Positions 10,491 to 22,792 are shown, counted from the first letter of the stretch. The stretch: DNA of 64,000 nucleotides from Pristionchus mayeri (GCA_036245805.1 BTRK01000005.1:7316001-7380000); one strand, 5' to 3'. The notes: generated by a model from the letters alone, not told the origin. Translations and numbers: made by a program.

Positions 10491-10926
10491 ATTGAATATA
10501 TTTCGATGCGATAAATAATTCATTACTATCGTTCTTACACGGTCTAATAAATTCTATCTGCTCGAATAGGTTCCTAATATCACCATTCGTGCGTCGATGG
10601 AAGTTGTAAATGTCGGTTTGTTGAACTTTTCCAGAAAGCACGCCCGCCAAGAGCTTTCGCGAGGTGTGGCTCTCATGGGAAGTGAAAACCGTGGGTTCTT
10701 GATACATTATGAACCCGTTTACGTAAGAATCGGACAATTCTGGGTAAATTAGGCACGAACTTAAAAAGACAATTCGCCATAACTCCGTGATTTGGGGTAG
10801 TCTGACCCGCTGAACACGATGGGCATATTCATTTTTGTCAAAAAATTGTCGTTGACCCCAGACGCCGTGACGTCGACATGTGCAAATTTCGCATATCTGA
10901 AGTCCAATAAATTCAGGCTGGATCGT
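10491..10926. other. spacer homologous to the spacer downstream of gene C
   Basis: This stretch is open on the minus strand but resembles 55600-56000 in order and wording (for example AAAACCGTGGGTTCTTGATACATTA here and AAAACCGTGGGCACTTGATACATTA there). It is duplicated clec-flanking DNA, not an independent gene. Confidence 0.4.
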
Positions 10927-10995
10927 CTCCTCATCCCTGATGAGGATTGCCTTGCCATCAAAGACATTACACTTCCCCAATGCACATATTCCGTT
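10927..10995 (-). pseudogene. relic of clec exon 2 on the minus strand
   Basis: Minus-strand translation gives KCNVFDGKAILIRDEE, matching the family's CDGFQGKPMIIHSEE block at the end of exon 2. No leader exon or downstream exons accompany it. The equivalent relic sits at 56010-56081 downstream of gene C, so this two-part end (plus-strand terminal exon, then minus-strand exon-2 relic) was duplicated as a unit. Confidence 0.55.
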
Positions 10996-11222
10996 CTGAT
11001 ATGTCATATTTCGAATTTACAATATTTGTAAATTAAATAAAATTATGTAAGACAACGAATTGGAATGAGAATAGTCTTTATCGTTCTGTCGCGATAAATC
11101 TACTCTTCTTACATCGAACCTCTTATGGCGATCCATCAGTGTGTGCTTCAATAATAATTAATTGATTGGGCGTAATTTTCTATCTCTATGAGGAAATACA
11201 ACAAATATTGCGAGCATTTTAG

Positions 11223-11632
11223 ATCGCTTCAACAGGAGAAAACTGGCAGGATGGAGAGGATTCTTGCAACAGATTCGACGCTCATCTAGCTTCCATTCAC
11301 AGCAAACATGTAACTGTAACCTGTCGAGAATGAAAACGTATGAAAGTGCGAATACAAACACGGGCAAGGCGTTCTCAAAAATACAAGAACTTACGGTACA
11401 CTAGTTAACCTTTCGACCTTGGGAATAATGGTTCTAATACGATATTATGAAATACACTTTGGTGATCAGATATTCAAAATCATGCAGTGATGTTCAGGAA
11501 TCACTTTTGTTGGTAGACAAGTAGTGATAAAAGGCGCTACGAACGGTGTGTTCATTGGTGCTAAAACTGGCAGTGATGGCACATTCTGGTGGACTGAAGG
11601 AACCAAAAGAAACTATGAAAACTGGGCGCCAG
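11223..11632 (+). pseudogene. two-exon relic of a clec second lectin domain
   Basis: An 87-nt exon (11223-11309; GENWQDGEDSCNRFDAHLAS) and a 135-nt exon (11498-11632; GATNGVFIGAKTGSDGTF, ending NWAPG) correspond to exons of 87 and 136 nt in A, B and C. The second is one base short near 11501, which shifts the frame. Splice sites are still present. Neighbouring exons are gone, and the terminal exon of gene B, on the other strand, follows at 11927. Confidence 0.75.
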
Positions 11633-11926
11633 GTGACCCACAATTATCGTACTCAAGGCTGTAAAAATGAAAGACAGGTATCCTCACCGGAACCTTATGT
11701 TATGTTATCAAAGGAGCACAACGTGTAATCATCCTTCCAAAACAATTTACAATTACAGGATAACCGAATGAAGAGGCACCCCAATATATATTTTTCACTC
11801 TTTCTTTCATGTTACCCTGCGTTAATCACCTCTCTAAAGGACCAATTGAAATATTTATCGAATGAATCAAGGCATATTTAATTCTACTCAATGAGGAGCA
11901 TGATCGGAGAAGCAGCAGATTCAAAA
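11633..11926. other. spacer with no gene recognised
   Basis: Lies between the plus-strand relic and the stop codon of gene B. No further exon of the relic could be found. Confidence 0.3.
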
Positions 11927-14900
11927 TTACTTTGTCCTGTAGGTCATCTGAAATTGGAGGTCATCTGAAATTGGTGTTTGGCTAAAAGGGATATCAGGAT
12001 TCTAAGTTGTGCTGCAATCGCTTATCAAGTTTTGTTCATGCACTTTTCTGCAATTGACTAACATGTTTGTGAGAAATCAGTATAAACACTGCTCATGAGT
12101 TGATTCAAAAATACAAATTCACGCTGTATCGTACGATCTATCCGGAAATACAACTTTGGGCAAGTTTGCATTGATGGATTAATACTCCCTCGTTCCCTAC
12201 CGGCAGGAATCAATGCATATAATATTGCCATATTGTTTACCGTGACTCCCTTGACATTCACTCCTCCATCAGGCTGCCACGAGACGCGCATGACGTTTGT
12301 GGGCGAGATGTACGTCTTGTTGGTCGCGACTCCAGACACCCTGTATTTATTTGATTGTAAAATGCGATTTGATTAGTGAAAAGCCAGCATTTTAAATCGA
12401 CTAAAAAAACTAATTGTTTGGTTTTGAACAAACTTTGCGATTTGGTGTCCGCCTTGGTGAGCGTCGTGAAGAACCAAAGAGTCACAGCATTCATTCGACT
12501 CGAGGTAGATGATCTGGGTAATTTAGTATCAGCTTTTGGACATAGCAAGGGACATATTTAGATATGCCTACGGAAGAGATTGTGAGATCACTTACGGATC
12601 TCCGGAAAACAATGAGTGTAATCACCTCGAGTTGCAATTGTTTGCCTGCAGGAACCTCAAGGAGGTACTCGCAGGGTGTGTTTGAGCTGAACGGATATCC
12701 GGGAGATGTGAACTGGAAAGTAACAGTTAGTTTTATTGATAAAACATATTTTGAATACATATTTGTATCACGCATACGCAAATCAGGAATCAACACACAA
12801 AAGATCAGGAATCAATGTAAAAAATACAACGTATTGTCTATGAACCCACAATAGCACCCTCTTCGTATGCCTGGCCCGTGCATGCCGGAACGACATCAGG
12901 CGCTTCTAAATCATGGTTTTGGATCACTGTAGAAGCACAGAAACTAATCACTTTTGATCAATAAACTCACTGTTGACCATGCACGCGGCGGGCAGTTTTG
13001 CATTGCAGTCTATGTTCATCCACTGTCCGGCTGTCCTGTACCAGTCCAGGGCGGCACAATCTCCGAAATTCTCCTTTGGGTATCCTTAATAATATTAATT
13101 TTTATGAATCTTTAAATATTATGATGCATATTATAATAATAAAATGGAATTACCAATGTTAGGATTATTTCCATCATTAATCTTAAAATTTCAACATGAA
13201 TCTTTATAATAAATAATATTATTAATCTTCTTTAGCTTTAATCTGCAGCTAGTGTGTGCTTACCTGGCGCCCAGTTCACGAAATCCATTTCGGTTCCGTC
13301 GATCCACTGGAATACTCCATCATTGCCTGCTTTAGCGCCAATGAACACGGCATGCGATGAATAAAGAGCTACAGCTTGACGGCGGACGAAGTTGTTTTCC
13401 TGTAACAGTAAGATATATATTTCGATATGTTTAGTTTCTATCCAATGTGTTTATGCACCATTAAATTTACAGTATTTGTCGTCAATGAATAATTAAATTG
13501 AATTTTCCATTAGATTCTTTGTTTTTTTTCCTTTTCGACCTGGATTAACGATGATTAACACGATGTTAACTGCGCTCAGCACCTGTTTGTTGTGAATGGA
13601 GGCCAGGTTTCCATCGAATCTCTTGCACGTCGCCTCGCCATCCTGCCAATTTTCGCCTGAGGGCACGATCTGAAACTCTCAATTCATTCTCGAAATACAT
13701 AATGAAATAAAAAAAATGCAATGTTTTTAATACGATATGTTGTGGCAAATATCCCAGCCGGATAGCATACCTTGGTATGCTTGACACCCCAATAGCAATA
13801 ACAACAATAACTGTAACAAGAACATCAACAACAATAAATAATAGCGAATAATCAAACGCACCTGGTAGCATATTTCATGTATTGTGTGCTAAAACATTAA
13901 CCTTCCTACACAACTAAAAGCATATTATCAGGCTGAATAATAAGTTTTGTCCGATTTTGGCTAATGGGCATTCTGACCCCTCACTTCGCTCATTGAAATT
14001 CAATCAGCTTGTATCTTTCAATGATTGGTTGGGGTATTTACACTCTCTTCAGCGCACAATATCATTTATATATCCGACCAATGAAACGGATATGGTCATG
14101 CTCTAAACATAATGTTGATGACCAACACCCTGACATTTTGAAGCATCAGCATTCCATTGCGAATAGAGATAGGCTACAGAAGTAAAGTATGATTGTCGTA
14201 TATCACACTGGTAATGTTGAGACTGATCAGCCTCGAGAGACCTATTAGATATGAGTGCTTAATCCGAGTCTGTGTTTTCATGGGTCTGGTTAAGATACGA
14301 TTTTAGCGCACTGTATCCTTACCGATGGGTCGTGTGATTTCAATTGCTCATGAATGTGAACTAGCGTTCTAGCACACGCCAAGATTTTATTTAGAAGGGG
14401 ATGCGGCACTTTATTCTTAAACTGTGCTCTTCAGATTTTAGATATCCAATTTTGTACATCGAAATTTAACTTTCTGACATTTTTGTGATAGCACAGTGGT
14501 TTGAAGAGCAGGAAATTCGTGCGCAAATTAAAAAGCAATCCTTGCCCTATCGGTTATGTATTCGTAAGATCTTGAAGATCGGTAGTTTTTGTAGGGTAGG
14601 TCTTGCTTGAAAACAGTAAATATCCGATTTTTCAACATTTCTAACAAAAAATTTTTGATCGATAAATATCATTTTTTAGATGAGAAAGACAACTAGGCTC
14701 TTAACTATAGGCGTAATTGAGAGCCCTGTAGGCAAGGATAACAGCGCACCTAGATAGGTGCCAGCGCCGTCAATATTCGAAATACGGAATTTCTTCGAAG
14801 TGCCTTTGATTTTCAATCGTGCCTCAGATTCAGTGACCTATACGAATGTAATAAAAAAATTCGGCATCTCTCTCTTTTTGCTAGTAGGTAGAGTAAGCCT

Positions 14901-16762
14901 CAAGCTTCTTAATGCACTTTGTGATATTATGTCTAAAATTATATCTATGGAGTACCGCAACATTGGAGAAAATCCTAAATTTTGTGAAGAAATCAAAGTT
15001 GCGTTGATCTCCCATAGTATACAACATTGCACCATTTCAACCATTATGTTTTAAAGGCCGAACATGTCCCTATATATTGGTATAAGGACAACATGTAGCG
15101 ATTTGAAACAAACAAGCAATACAATCTCAAAGTCGGTGTACGAAATCGGACAAAACTTATTACTCAGCCTAACACATATAATAATAAAAGCAACATAAAC
15201 AAAAAGAAATAAAAAAACGGACCGGGTAGCATAGTTCGTCCTCCTCATCGCAACCCGCGTCCTCAGGAGTGGGATGTTCAAGCTGAGTGGTGCAGAAACT
15301 GAGAATATTGATAGGGTCCTTGTTGTTCACACCCAACAGCCAGGAGCTGTTTGGGTGCAAGTACCAGCTGGCACCGGGTACGCACGGTTTGTCCAACGCT
15401 GAATGCGCATTATCAGTAACGGTGTTCAGTGAACAAGTTTTCAAAAATATATGAAATGATAAGCTCAAAAATTGAGTTCAAATAATCGCATACCGGGATC
15501 GTAGTACGCCTTCGTTGGCTTGTAATCCAGCGGTGACATGTCAGTCCACACCCATTCCCTCGATGTGGTATTACAGAGCAGTCCTGAATCAGTATCATTT
15601 TGCATAAGGACTGGCCTCGTTAACTATTAATTGTTGAAATTATTGAAATCGGCGATGATTCTAAAGGAGTCATTTTTAAAAATTCGCTTCCTTTCAGCAT
15701 GCGATGCAAGGTAACAAAATCTGCACTTACTGGATCTAAATAGCTCGTTTTGTTTTAATTTAATTTTACGTAATATTTGTGAATCCTCACCCATGATCAT
15801 GTAGCCGTCGGACAGCGGTACGGACTCTTCATTAACCCAGTAGTAGTAATGCTGGAAATTGAAAACCGATATAATTCAGAGAAACAACGGAACCAGATTG
15901 TATACACTATAAAGTTTGAAATTTGAAAAAAAATGATTCGAAAATATGTCACCCTCTCTTTCGCACAGGCAAAATTCGCACAGGCACTTGATCGGTCGAG
16001 AATGACGAGAGAGTGTGGAGTAAAGAATTATTTCATCATTTTACTATTGTTCCCTCTTTTGTCTCATTTTTGCGTAGGTGCTATGCGTCTCATTGGCTCA
16101 TCCACAAGCGCTTAAACTTAATAAAACATGTATAATTTTTAAAAAAAATGTAACATTAAACCCTACATTCTACACATTTTCTCGACTGGTCGAGCGGACT
16201 ATAACTGAAAATGGTACAAATCCATTCCAATAAGAGAACCTTACGCCGATCTCTTAGATAATGTGCCTAATTAAGAGAATTACAGAAAAAATGCGTCGCA
16301 ACGGCTATTTTCCATTTGCTTCAGAACAAAAAGCAACTTGCCTCTTCATCGTGTATGATCATTGTCTTTGGCATCATTGCCGTTGCTATAAGCTCATCGC
16401 ATATAAACCAGGTAATAAACGCGGCATCTGCGAATGTGCCGACGTCCGTTCCTCCCAGTCCCCTGCACTCGCCATCCTTGATGAGGCGGAAGTTCTCAGA
16501 GCACGTGCAAAACACGAATTCTAAAGTCGTTATGAAATATGAACGATCTCAATCTACGTGAACTAAAAGGAAGCTCCACACTGCTGGTTGATATTGAAAG
16601 ATCTTCATATATTAAAAACAAAACAGACACGTGTGGGCAAATTTTTTTTTGTTGGGGAATAACTTATTGACCAGCTGCCAGAAGTGTGATCAATCAGCAA
16701 TGCAATGAATACTCAATAAACAACTCACGAATCAGAGCGAAGAAGGATAGGAGTCTCCACAT
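11927..16762 (-). CDS. clec gene B: secreted protein with two C-type lectin-like domains and a CUB domain
   Basis: Thirteen exons, read right to left: 16762-16729, 16520-16342, 15851-15791, 15583-15494, 15398-15223, 13669-13583, 13399-13264, 13084-12971, 12905-12850, 12712-12626, 12513-12434, 12340-12241, 11947-11927. They sum to 1,221 nt (406 aa plus TAA) with all phases compatible. Residues 1-17 form a signal peptide (MWRLLSFFALIQFVF). Residues about 18-180 are the first lectin-like domain (GYMIMG, WVWTDMSPLDYKP). About 181-292 are the second (AVFIGAKAG, QWIDGTEMDF, QWMNIDC); the usual EPN calcium/sugar tripeptide is replaced by YPK. About 303-402 are CUB (FTSPGYPF, NECCDSLVLHD, VMRVSWQP). 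Probably secreted. Exon 2 ends at a GC donor (GCAAGT). One intron found in A, C and D is missing. The terminal acceptor is tandemly duplicated. Confidence 0.9.
13928..15172. mobile_element. nonautonomous mariner-like element in an intron of gene B
   Basis: The ends TCAGGCTGAATAATAAGTTT and AAACTTATTACTCAGCCTAA are inverted repeats of the TTAGG-type family. A TA precedes the left end; the right flank reads CA, so one target copy may have mutated. The interior has no transposase. It accounts for most of the 1.55 kb intron between exons 5 and 6. Confidence 0.7.
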
Positions 16763-16799
16763 TGTCGTCGTGCGACCAAGTGGTCCAGGTGAGCATTTG

Positions 16800-17065
16800 T
16801 ACCCGACTTATCGCCGTCGTTTCTTATCGCGGGATTGATGGCTTTTGATGGGACTGTCGGAAAGCCAAAATAGGCGTTGACAGCATGGATTGGATGGTGC
16901 TCTAGTGTGACTGCCATGTGCGGATGTCATTATTTGAGGGAATTATCGGAAAAGCAGCGACTTTCCGGGCTCGCGAATGATGACTTTTGACGGGAGGGTC
17001 GGCAATATCTGCTAGAGTGTATGCGCGAGAGTCAGTGATTAGTAAGACCGAGCGGCTTATCGATG
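16800..17065 (-). promoter_or_regulatory. upstream region of clec gene B with three GATAAG motifs
   Basis: On the minus strand GATAAG lies at 16807-16812, 16823-16828 and 17056-17061, upstream of the ATG at 16762. Spacing and flanks match the region upstream of gene A, including ATCGATAAGCCGCTC. Intestinal GATA-factor control is inferred from known nematode biology, not shown here. Confidence 0.5.
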
Positions 17066-17105
17066 AAATGCATGCCTAATTTATACTTTGGTAGGCATAG
17101 ATACA

Positions 17106-18116
17106 GAATAAAACAACACATTGAAAAGATGCAAATCTCGCCTTTCACGATAATTTCTTTCACTTTTCCATTCGTCATCAGCCGTATTCACTAACATCTT
17201 GGAAGGTGTGTGAATATGTTATGATTCTCACCCACAATTATACATAGTACAACGTAATGGCACCCCCCCCCCCTTCTGACACATCTACCGGACAAATGTT
17301 TGATCACATTTCCGGCTCAGGAAACTGCTACACGATTTCAGAAATAAATCCTTTTATCACGCCACACTTCTGGTGCGCGATTTTTGAGCTTCAAGGGCGT
17401 GTCCGCGGTGAATTTTTGTGTTATTCTTATCGATGATGTTGCTGAACTCGTTGTAATTACTGTTGTTTCCGTGTTCTTTACATACAATCTACCACGTATA
17501 CAATGCATTAGGAATTTCGTGAAATCCTGATTTTTGAGTGCGTGATAAATAAACGATTGGCTGGATGTGTCAGGAGTGTTTGTTGAATGAATGAATAATC
17601 GAACTATTTATCACATCGAAACATGTTCAAGGGGAAAAATGCACGACCAGATAAGAACAAGTTAGCACCAACCGGTAGGGCACCACTCAGCATCTTGTAT
17701 GTCATCTGAAAATATCGAGCTGGAATTTAGTTCTGCAAATGCTTCATCAAACGATTGAAGTATGACTCATATTATATACGTCTGGCAAATGAACGAGGAT
17801 AGTATCTTATTTTTTAAGCTTCTTCTCAAGCTGACGCCTCGCTCATTAAGAACACATGCTATCGCTTTTTTCAGTAGGAACTGAATACTATTTCCTATTT
17901 GGATACTGCTAACAATTCACTAGATAATATGATATTTTCCTAATACGAATTTTGAATTAATATTACTAGCATACGAGCTAGGGGGATAACTTGCAAAAAT
18001 CGTAGCGTGATTCATGAATCTTAATTTACTTTTGTAAACACCCCAAAATGGTCGATCATCTTGCAATCCCTCCCAAATAATTCTGAATCTCACCATGACT
18101 CCTCAAACATCCACCC
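17106..18116. repeat. inverted-duplication arm 2 (empty mariner site)
   Basis: Reverse-orientation copy of 7297-9334 without the mariner. On the minus strand it holds the last bases of a CUB exon (GTGGATGTTTGAGGAGTCATG at 18096-18116), its intron, and a terminal exon starting ATGACATACAAGATGCTG after TTTTCAG (about 17705). It is the tail of a lost minus-strand clec gene just upstream of gene B. The arm ends where a foldback begins at 18119. Confidence 0.8.
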
Positions 18117-18118
18117 AG

Positions 18119-18597
18119 GGTCATGGTCAAAAATAGATCGGTAGGTCAAGACTAGGTTCCGTACCCAATCGATAGTACAGTACTCCCAGATACCTTATAC
18201 CACTACCGTAACCACTGATTATCACGAACTAACTTTATTTTTAAAAAGCCCTGGTACTGTGCCTAATCGATTATACAGTACCCAAGTAACTACCGTAACC
18301 CAGTTTCATGGGTCAGATCCAGTTCCTTGGGAAAACATTTTTCTAAAAATTCACAATCGATAGTAAAATTATTTGTATGTATTCTACCATATCTCTCATT
18401 AGTGTAGAATCATTTTATAATAGATTTAGGATTTTTAGAAAAATGCATGAATTTTTTTTAAAAAATGTTTGACCCAAGGAACTGGATCTGACCCATGGAA
18501 CTGGGTTACGGTAGTGATTTCGCTACTGTAGAATCGATTGGGCACGGTACCTAGTATTCATCTACCATTGACCTACCGATTGATTTCTGACCATGAC
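18119..18597. mobile_element. foldback element of the CCGTAACCC family
   Basis: The left end TCATGGTCAAAAATAGATCG and the right end of about CGATTGATTTCTGACCATGA are imperfect inverted repeats, and interior motifs (TACCGTAACCCAGTT, AGTTCCTTGGG) also mirror each other. Related single-arm copies lie at 22390-22790 and 36200-36430, and the 34185-36200 satellite is built from the same words. Confidence 0.7.
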
Positions 18598-19169
18598 CAC
18601 ATATGAGATACATATGAGATACATATACATATGAGAGGAATCGCGAGAGAATCGAGCACTCAGCGGCGGTAAATTCAAATTTGTCCTATCTCGCTACAAT
18701 TGTAGTTCCAAGTACTTTGAATGATGCTCTTTCAAACTGCTTCGTCTGAATTTTGATATCTGTCGTCATCGTCGAGATTCTGAAGTCCAAACTTGGTACT
18801 ATAACTTTTCGGTGGTCAAATCGCGCTCACTTAAATGATCACTTTTCCGCTTAAAATTAAGATAGAACGCCATTCTTTTTTCCAAAGAAAGCTACCATCA
18901 TGCGCTACAACTTTCATGTTGACGATGTCATTCGATTTGCACATCCTGGTTCGGGGTGGTTGGGTTCACTAAAAACGACTTTTCTCTAAACATCGGAAAA
19001 ACACTTTGGGATTTGGTGCTTAATTGATAGTGCCTATGGTTGTCTATCTTGTGCCCAAAAATCAGGAAAATCGAGAAGGGGGAAAAAAGTGGGCTCACTT
19101 ATGTACGGTGACTCCAAAATCGGTCCAGGACAGCAATACTTCCAAAGCTCCAAATGACCCCTATTAGGG
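18598..19169. other. spacer with no gene recognised
   Basis: Starts with short ATATGAGATAC repeats, then plain sequence. No exon, tRNA or clear repeat end was recognised. Confidence 0.3.
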
Positions 19170-20075
19170 GCGAATACATTCAAAAACATCAAACACAACA
19201 TTTTAAGTTGTTTCCCCAATAGGTATACCACTTCCATTGGTCAAAAATTACGGTATGACCTCAAATTCAAAAATCGATATTTTGACCCTCATCAACTAAA
19301 GGGATGGGCCCTATTGCACTAAATAGGTTTCACATAACGAAGGAACATCCCTAGAAACGTCTTACAAAAAGTGGGCACCTGTAAATGCGATATTTCATCT
19401 CATGATTTTCAGGAAAGGCACAAAAGTGAACAACCGTTCAAAATTGACACTCGGACCTGATTCTAGGCTAGAATTGTAGAGAACAACGAGCTAAACATTT
19501 TATCTGTTGAAAGTGAGTCTCTATCTTTTCGTTGAAGCGCGCTACATAGCCTAGCAGGTGATAGCAAACGACTGCTGAGGCGCGCAAGGGTGCGCTAAAT
19601 GGAGGGGAGAGAGAGAGAGGTCAGGCGGCGAGAGCGCCAGACGGTTAGAGCACGCGCTCTCGGGGGATTCTAGCCCATTTCTTGCAACTTCTAGGCTCTG
19701 TAGCGCGCTTCAACTAGAAGATAGAGACTCACTTTCAACAGATAAAATGTTTAGCTCGTTGTTCTCTACAATTCTAGCCTAGAATCAGGTCCGAGTGTCA
19801 ATTTTGAACGGTTGTTCACTTTTGTGCCTTTCCTGAAAATCATGAGATGAAATATCGCATTTACAGGTGCCCACTTTTTGTAAGACGTTTCTAGGGATGT
19901 TCCTTCGTTATGTGAAACCTATTTAGTGCAATAGGGCCCATCCCTTTAGTTGATGAGGGTCAAAATATAGATTTTTTTAATTTGAGGTCATACCGTAATT
20001 TTTGACCAATGGAAGTGGTATACCTATTGAGGAAACAACTTACAATGTTGTTTTTGATGTTTTTGAAAATTTTGA
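19170..20075. mobile_element. 0.9 kb foldback element
   Basis: The two halves are near-perfect reverse complements over more than 400 bp, centred near 19625, for example GGATGGGCCCTATTGCACTA on the left and TAGTGCAATAGGGCCCATCC on the right. The centre (GAGCTAAACATTTTATCTG, then TCTCTATCTTTTCGTTGAAG) recurs in the centre of the foldback at 56977-58825. No transposase. Confidence 0.85.
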
Positions 20076-21006
20076 TGGCCTTAAGCGACCTTAAAATTGA
20101 CAATATGGAACAAAGCTCGAAGCTATCTTGTGAGGGACCCTCAGGACTGTCGAAAAACGTTTATACTGGTATGGGTCAAAAAAGGTACCAGCCCGGCTCA
20201 TATTTTATTCGATTCTTATGCGACATGCGTGATAAACGTGTCATAATTCAAAATTTGCAAAATTGAAAAATTTTTGAAATTTCGATTTTTCGACCATTTC
20301 GACCGAAAAAATCGAAATTTAAAAATTTTTGCAATTTTGTAAATTTTGAATTATGACACGTTTATAGTTTTGAGTATGACTTCTATGTAAAATCTGAAGG
20401 CAATTGGAGTCAGTAAATAGTATGTCCAATCAAAAATATCATAGAGATGCCTAAAAAAAACACGCGATCCGGCATGTAAACAGCTAAAAATCAAAAAAAT
20501 CACGTTCTCTATTCCTACAATAAAAAAATCCCAGATGTAAAAAAGGACGTAGAATACGAATCTGAAATAATCTCGTAGGGAAAAGGAGATTTATTTTTCA
20601 GGACATGACTTTATTTGCATTTTTCCAACCACCAAAAAGAAATTTTGTAAATTTTCGTCCTTTCATCGTTTCTCTACAGATTCATCCTCAACATCGAAAT
20701 TATTCTACTCGACGAGACGGTAATTTTGCTTTTTCGAACGACTTTTTTACGCAACTTTGAAGGGATATTTGATTTTTTGAATTTTCGAAATTGGCAGAGC
20801 CGGATTTTAGGCAGTTTTGAATTTACGGCCCCACCGACTTAATTGAAGTTAAGAGGCCGCAGGTACATCAACCACCAAAATGACATTCAGATTGACGCAC
20901 TTTGAACAGTTTGTAAATGGAGGGCCTCGATTTCATGCAATCTCTCAGAAGACCTCTGTTAAAGTACCCCTGCACACAAAGTTCTTTCGAATTCGCTCTA
21001 AATGTA
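20076..21006. other. AT-rich spacer with a small palindrome
   Basis: Contains an AT-rich palindrome at about 20262-20345 (AATTTCGATTTTTCG against CGAAAAAATCGAAATTT). No gene was recognised. Confidence 0.4.
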
Positions 21007-22273
21007 TTAGGCTGGTAAGAAAGTAATGTTAGATTTTCAAATTTTGTATTTTTTGGATACCTCATCTTTTGTTGCCGCCTGCTTATCATATTGATATTTA
21101 TGCTCGCTGAGTGCGTGGATACTCTTTCCATCGCACATCCGTTCTACCCAATTCAATTAGTATTGAGGCCACAGAGCGAAGTCAAAAATGGATCAATGGA
21201 GAGTTTATCTAATTAAGTTTTCGCCAAGCAATCCATGTAGAGTTAATAAATATCACAGTTTATGTCACATGCGTAAAGTACGACAAACGTGCATTACAAT
21301 ACAACATGTGAACCTGGTCCGCTTCAAAAAGCCCGTCTGTAAATACACACATTTTTTAACTCGACTCGCTCGGACAGTCGACATAAATACTTGCCCTTAT
21401 CGTGTCTACGTAACAACAAGTGTATAGATCTCAAATGCAGCAAAATGGAAAGTACGGTTCATGTTGATCTTAAAATTGTATTTATGAGGGCATAACATAA
21501 TTCTCCAAAAACATGCAGCATTCACTACCCTGACCTTGTGATTTTGAACATCGAAATTCGAAGTTTATGTAAATTCCTGTTTTCATCTTTTGTGAAAAGT
21601 CCTTACTTTTGAGATTAACAGTTAAAGCAACTCTTAATCTATAAGTAATCGGCCGGGCTAAGTCAGGGGATTGCTCCTTTTGTAAGAATATGCATCCATT
21701 CAAAGTGCACCAAAAAAATGAAATTTTTACGATTTTGAAGTTTTTTCGGCAATAATGAAAATCTATGTTTTCAAGAAGTAGAATAACTGTGAGTTCAAAA
21801 GTCCCCCTATATCACCGTGCTCCATAGTGCACCATGCAAGCGCACTTGGAATGAAGCCAGTCTGAATGATCCCCGAAGCAAGAAACATTGTCGTTTGAGA
21901 AGTGTCTCCTCAAGGGTTGTTTTCAATGGTGTGTAAAACATGTTATATTGAGGAATGCACTAAATCAGGCATATAATTCGAGAAAACAGCCAACGGGCTG
22001 CTCACTCCACTATATGAGAATATCCAGTTATTTTTCGCATTCAAATACAAGAGGCAGAAAAGAATTTTAAAACTTCTGAAAACATTTCATTTTGTAAGAT
22101 TGCTTTTTTTACGGATAGCCATAAAGCTTAAGGCGATTTGAACATATGTTTATAGTGGCCAAGTGTACCCCTAATATGCGTTACCGAGCCAGCTTAAGAT
22201 ATCTAACGAAAAGGAATTTGGGCTGGCTCAAACATCATAATCCAAATCTAACATTACTTTCTTACCAGCCTAA
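21007..22273. mobile_element. nonautonomous mariner-like element
   Basis: The ends TTAGGCTGGTAAGAAAGTAA and TTACTTTCTTACCAGCCTAA are perfect inverted repeats flanked by TA (21005-21006 and 22274-22275). The interior has several short frames but no DDE/D catalytic motif. Its end is closest to the element at 47611-48508 in gene C. Confidence 0.85.
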
Positions 22274-22389
22274 TATGATCCGCAATTTCTAGCGAGCAAT
22301 TTCAAAAATTGTACAGTATCATACAGTATGTCGATTACCAGGGGGTGCTGCCGCAATGCATCTATTTTCGGGTCAAGGTCGATAATTGT

Positions 22390-22790
22390 GTCATGGTAGG
22401 TCAAGACTACGTACCGTACCCAATCGATCGTACAGTATCCCCAGATACCGTATGAAGCTACAGTAACCCAGAATATCGAGAACTAACTTTATTTTCAAAA
22501 AGTCGATATATCGTACCCAATTGATCCTACAGTACCCATACCGTAACCTTGTGTACAATGCCCTCCTACCGTAATCCACACCACTGCGGTCAATCGTAAA
22601 CTGACTTTTTTCCAAAACATTTTTCAACCCCGATTATCGCAAACTACTTTATTTTTTAAAAAAAGTTCTGGGACCGTGCCCAATCGATTATACAGTACCC
22701 AAGTAACTACCGTAACCCAGTTCCTTGGGTCAGACCCAGTTCCTTGGGTCAAACATTTTTCTAACATTTTTCAAACATTTTTCGTACCAA
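22390..22790. repeat. single arm of the CCGTAACCC repeat family
   Basis: Begins TCATGGTAGGTCAAGACTA and runs through CCCAATCGATCGTACAG, AGTAACTACCGTAACCCAG and AGTTCCTTGGGTC, the same order as in the foldback at 18119-18597 and at 36200-36430. Confidence 0.6.
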
Positions 22791-22792
22791 AA

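Noticed and set aside
10465..11007. 180-residue minus-strand open frame as a novel gene
   Set aside because: Only its start resembles clec exon 2. The rest is duplicated spacer matching DNA downstream of gene C, with no signal peptide or domain.
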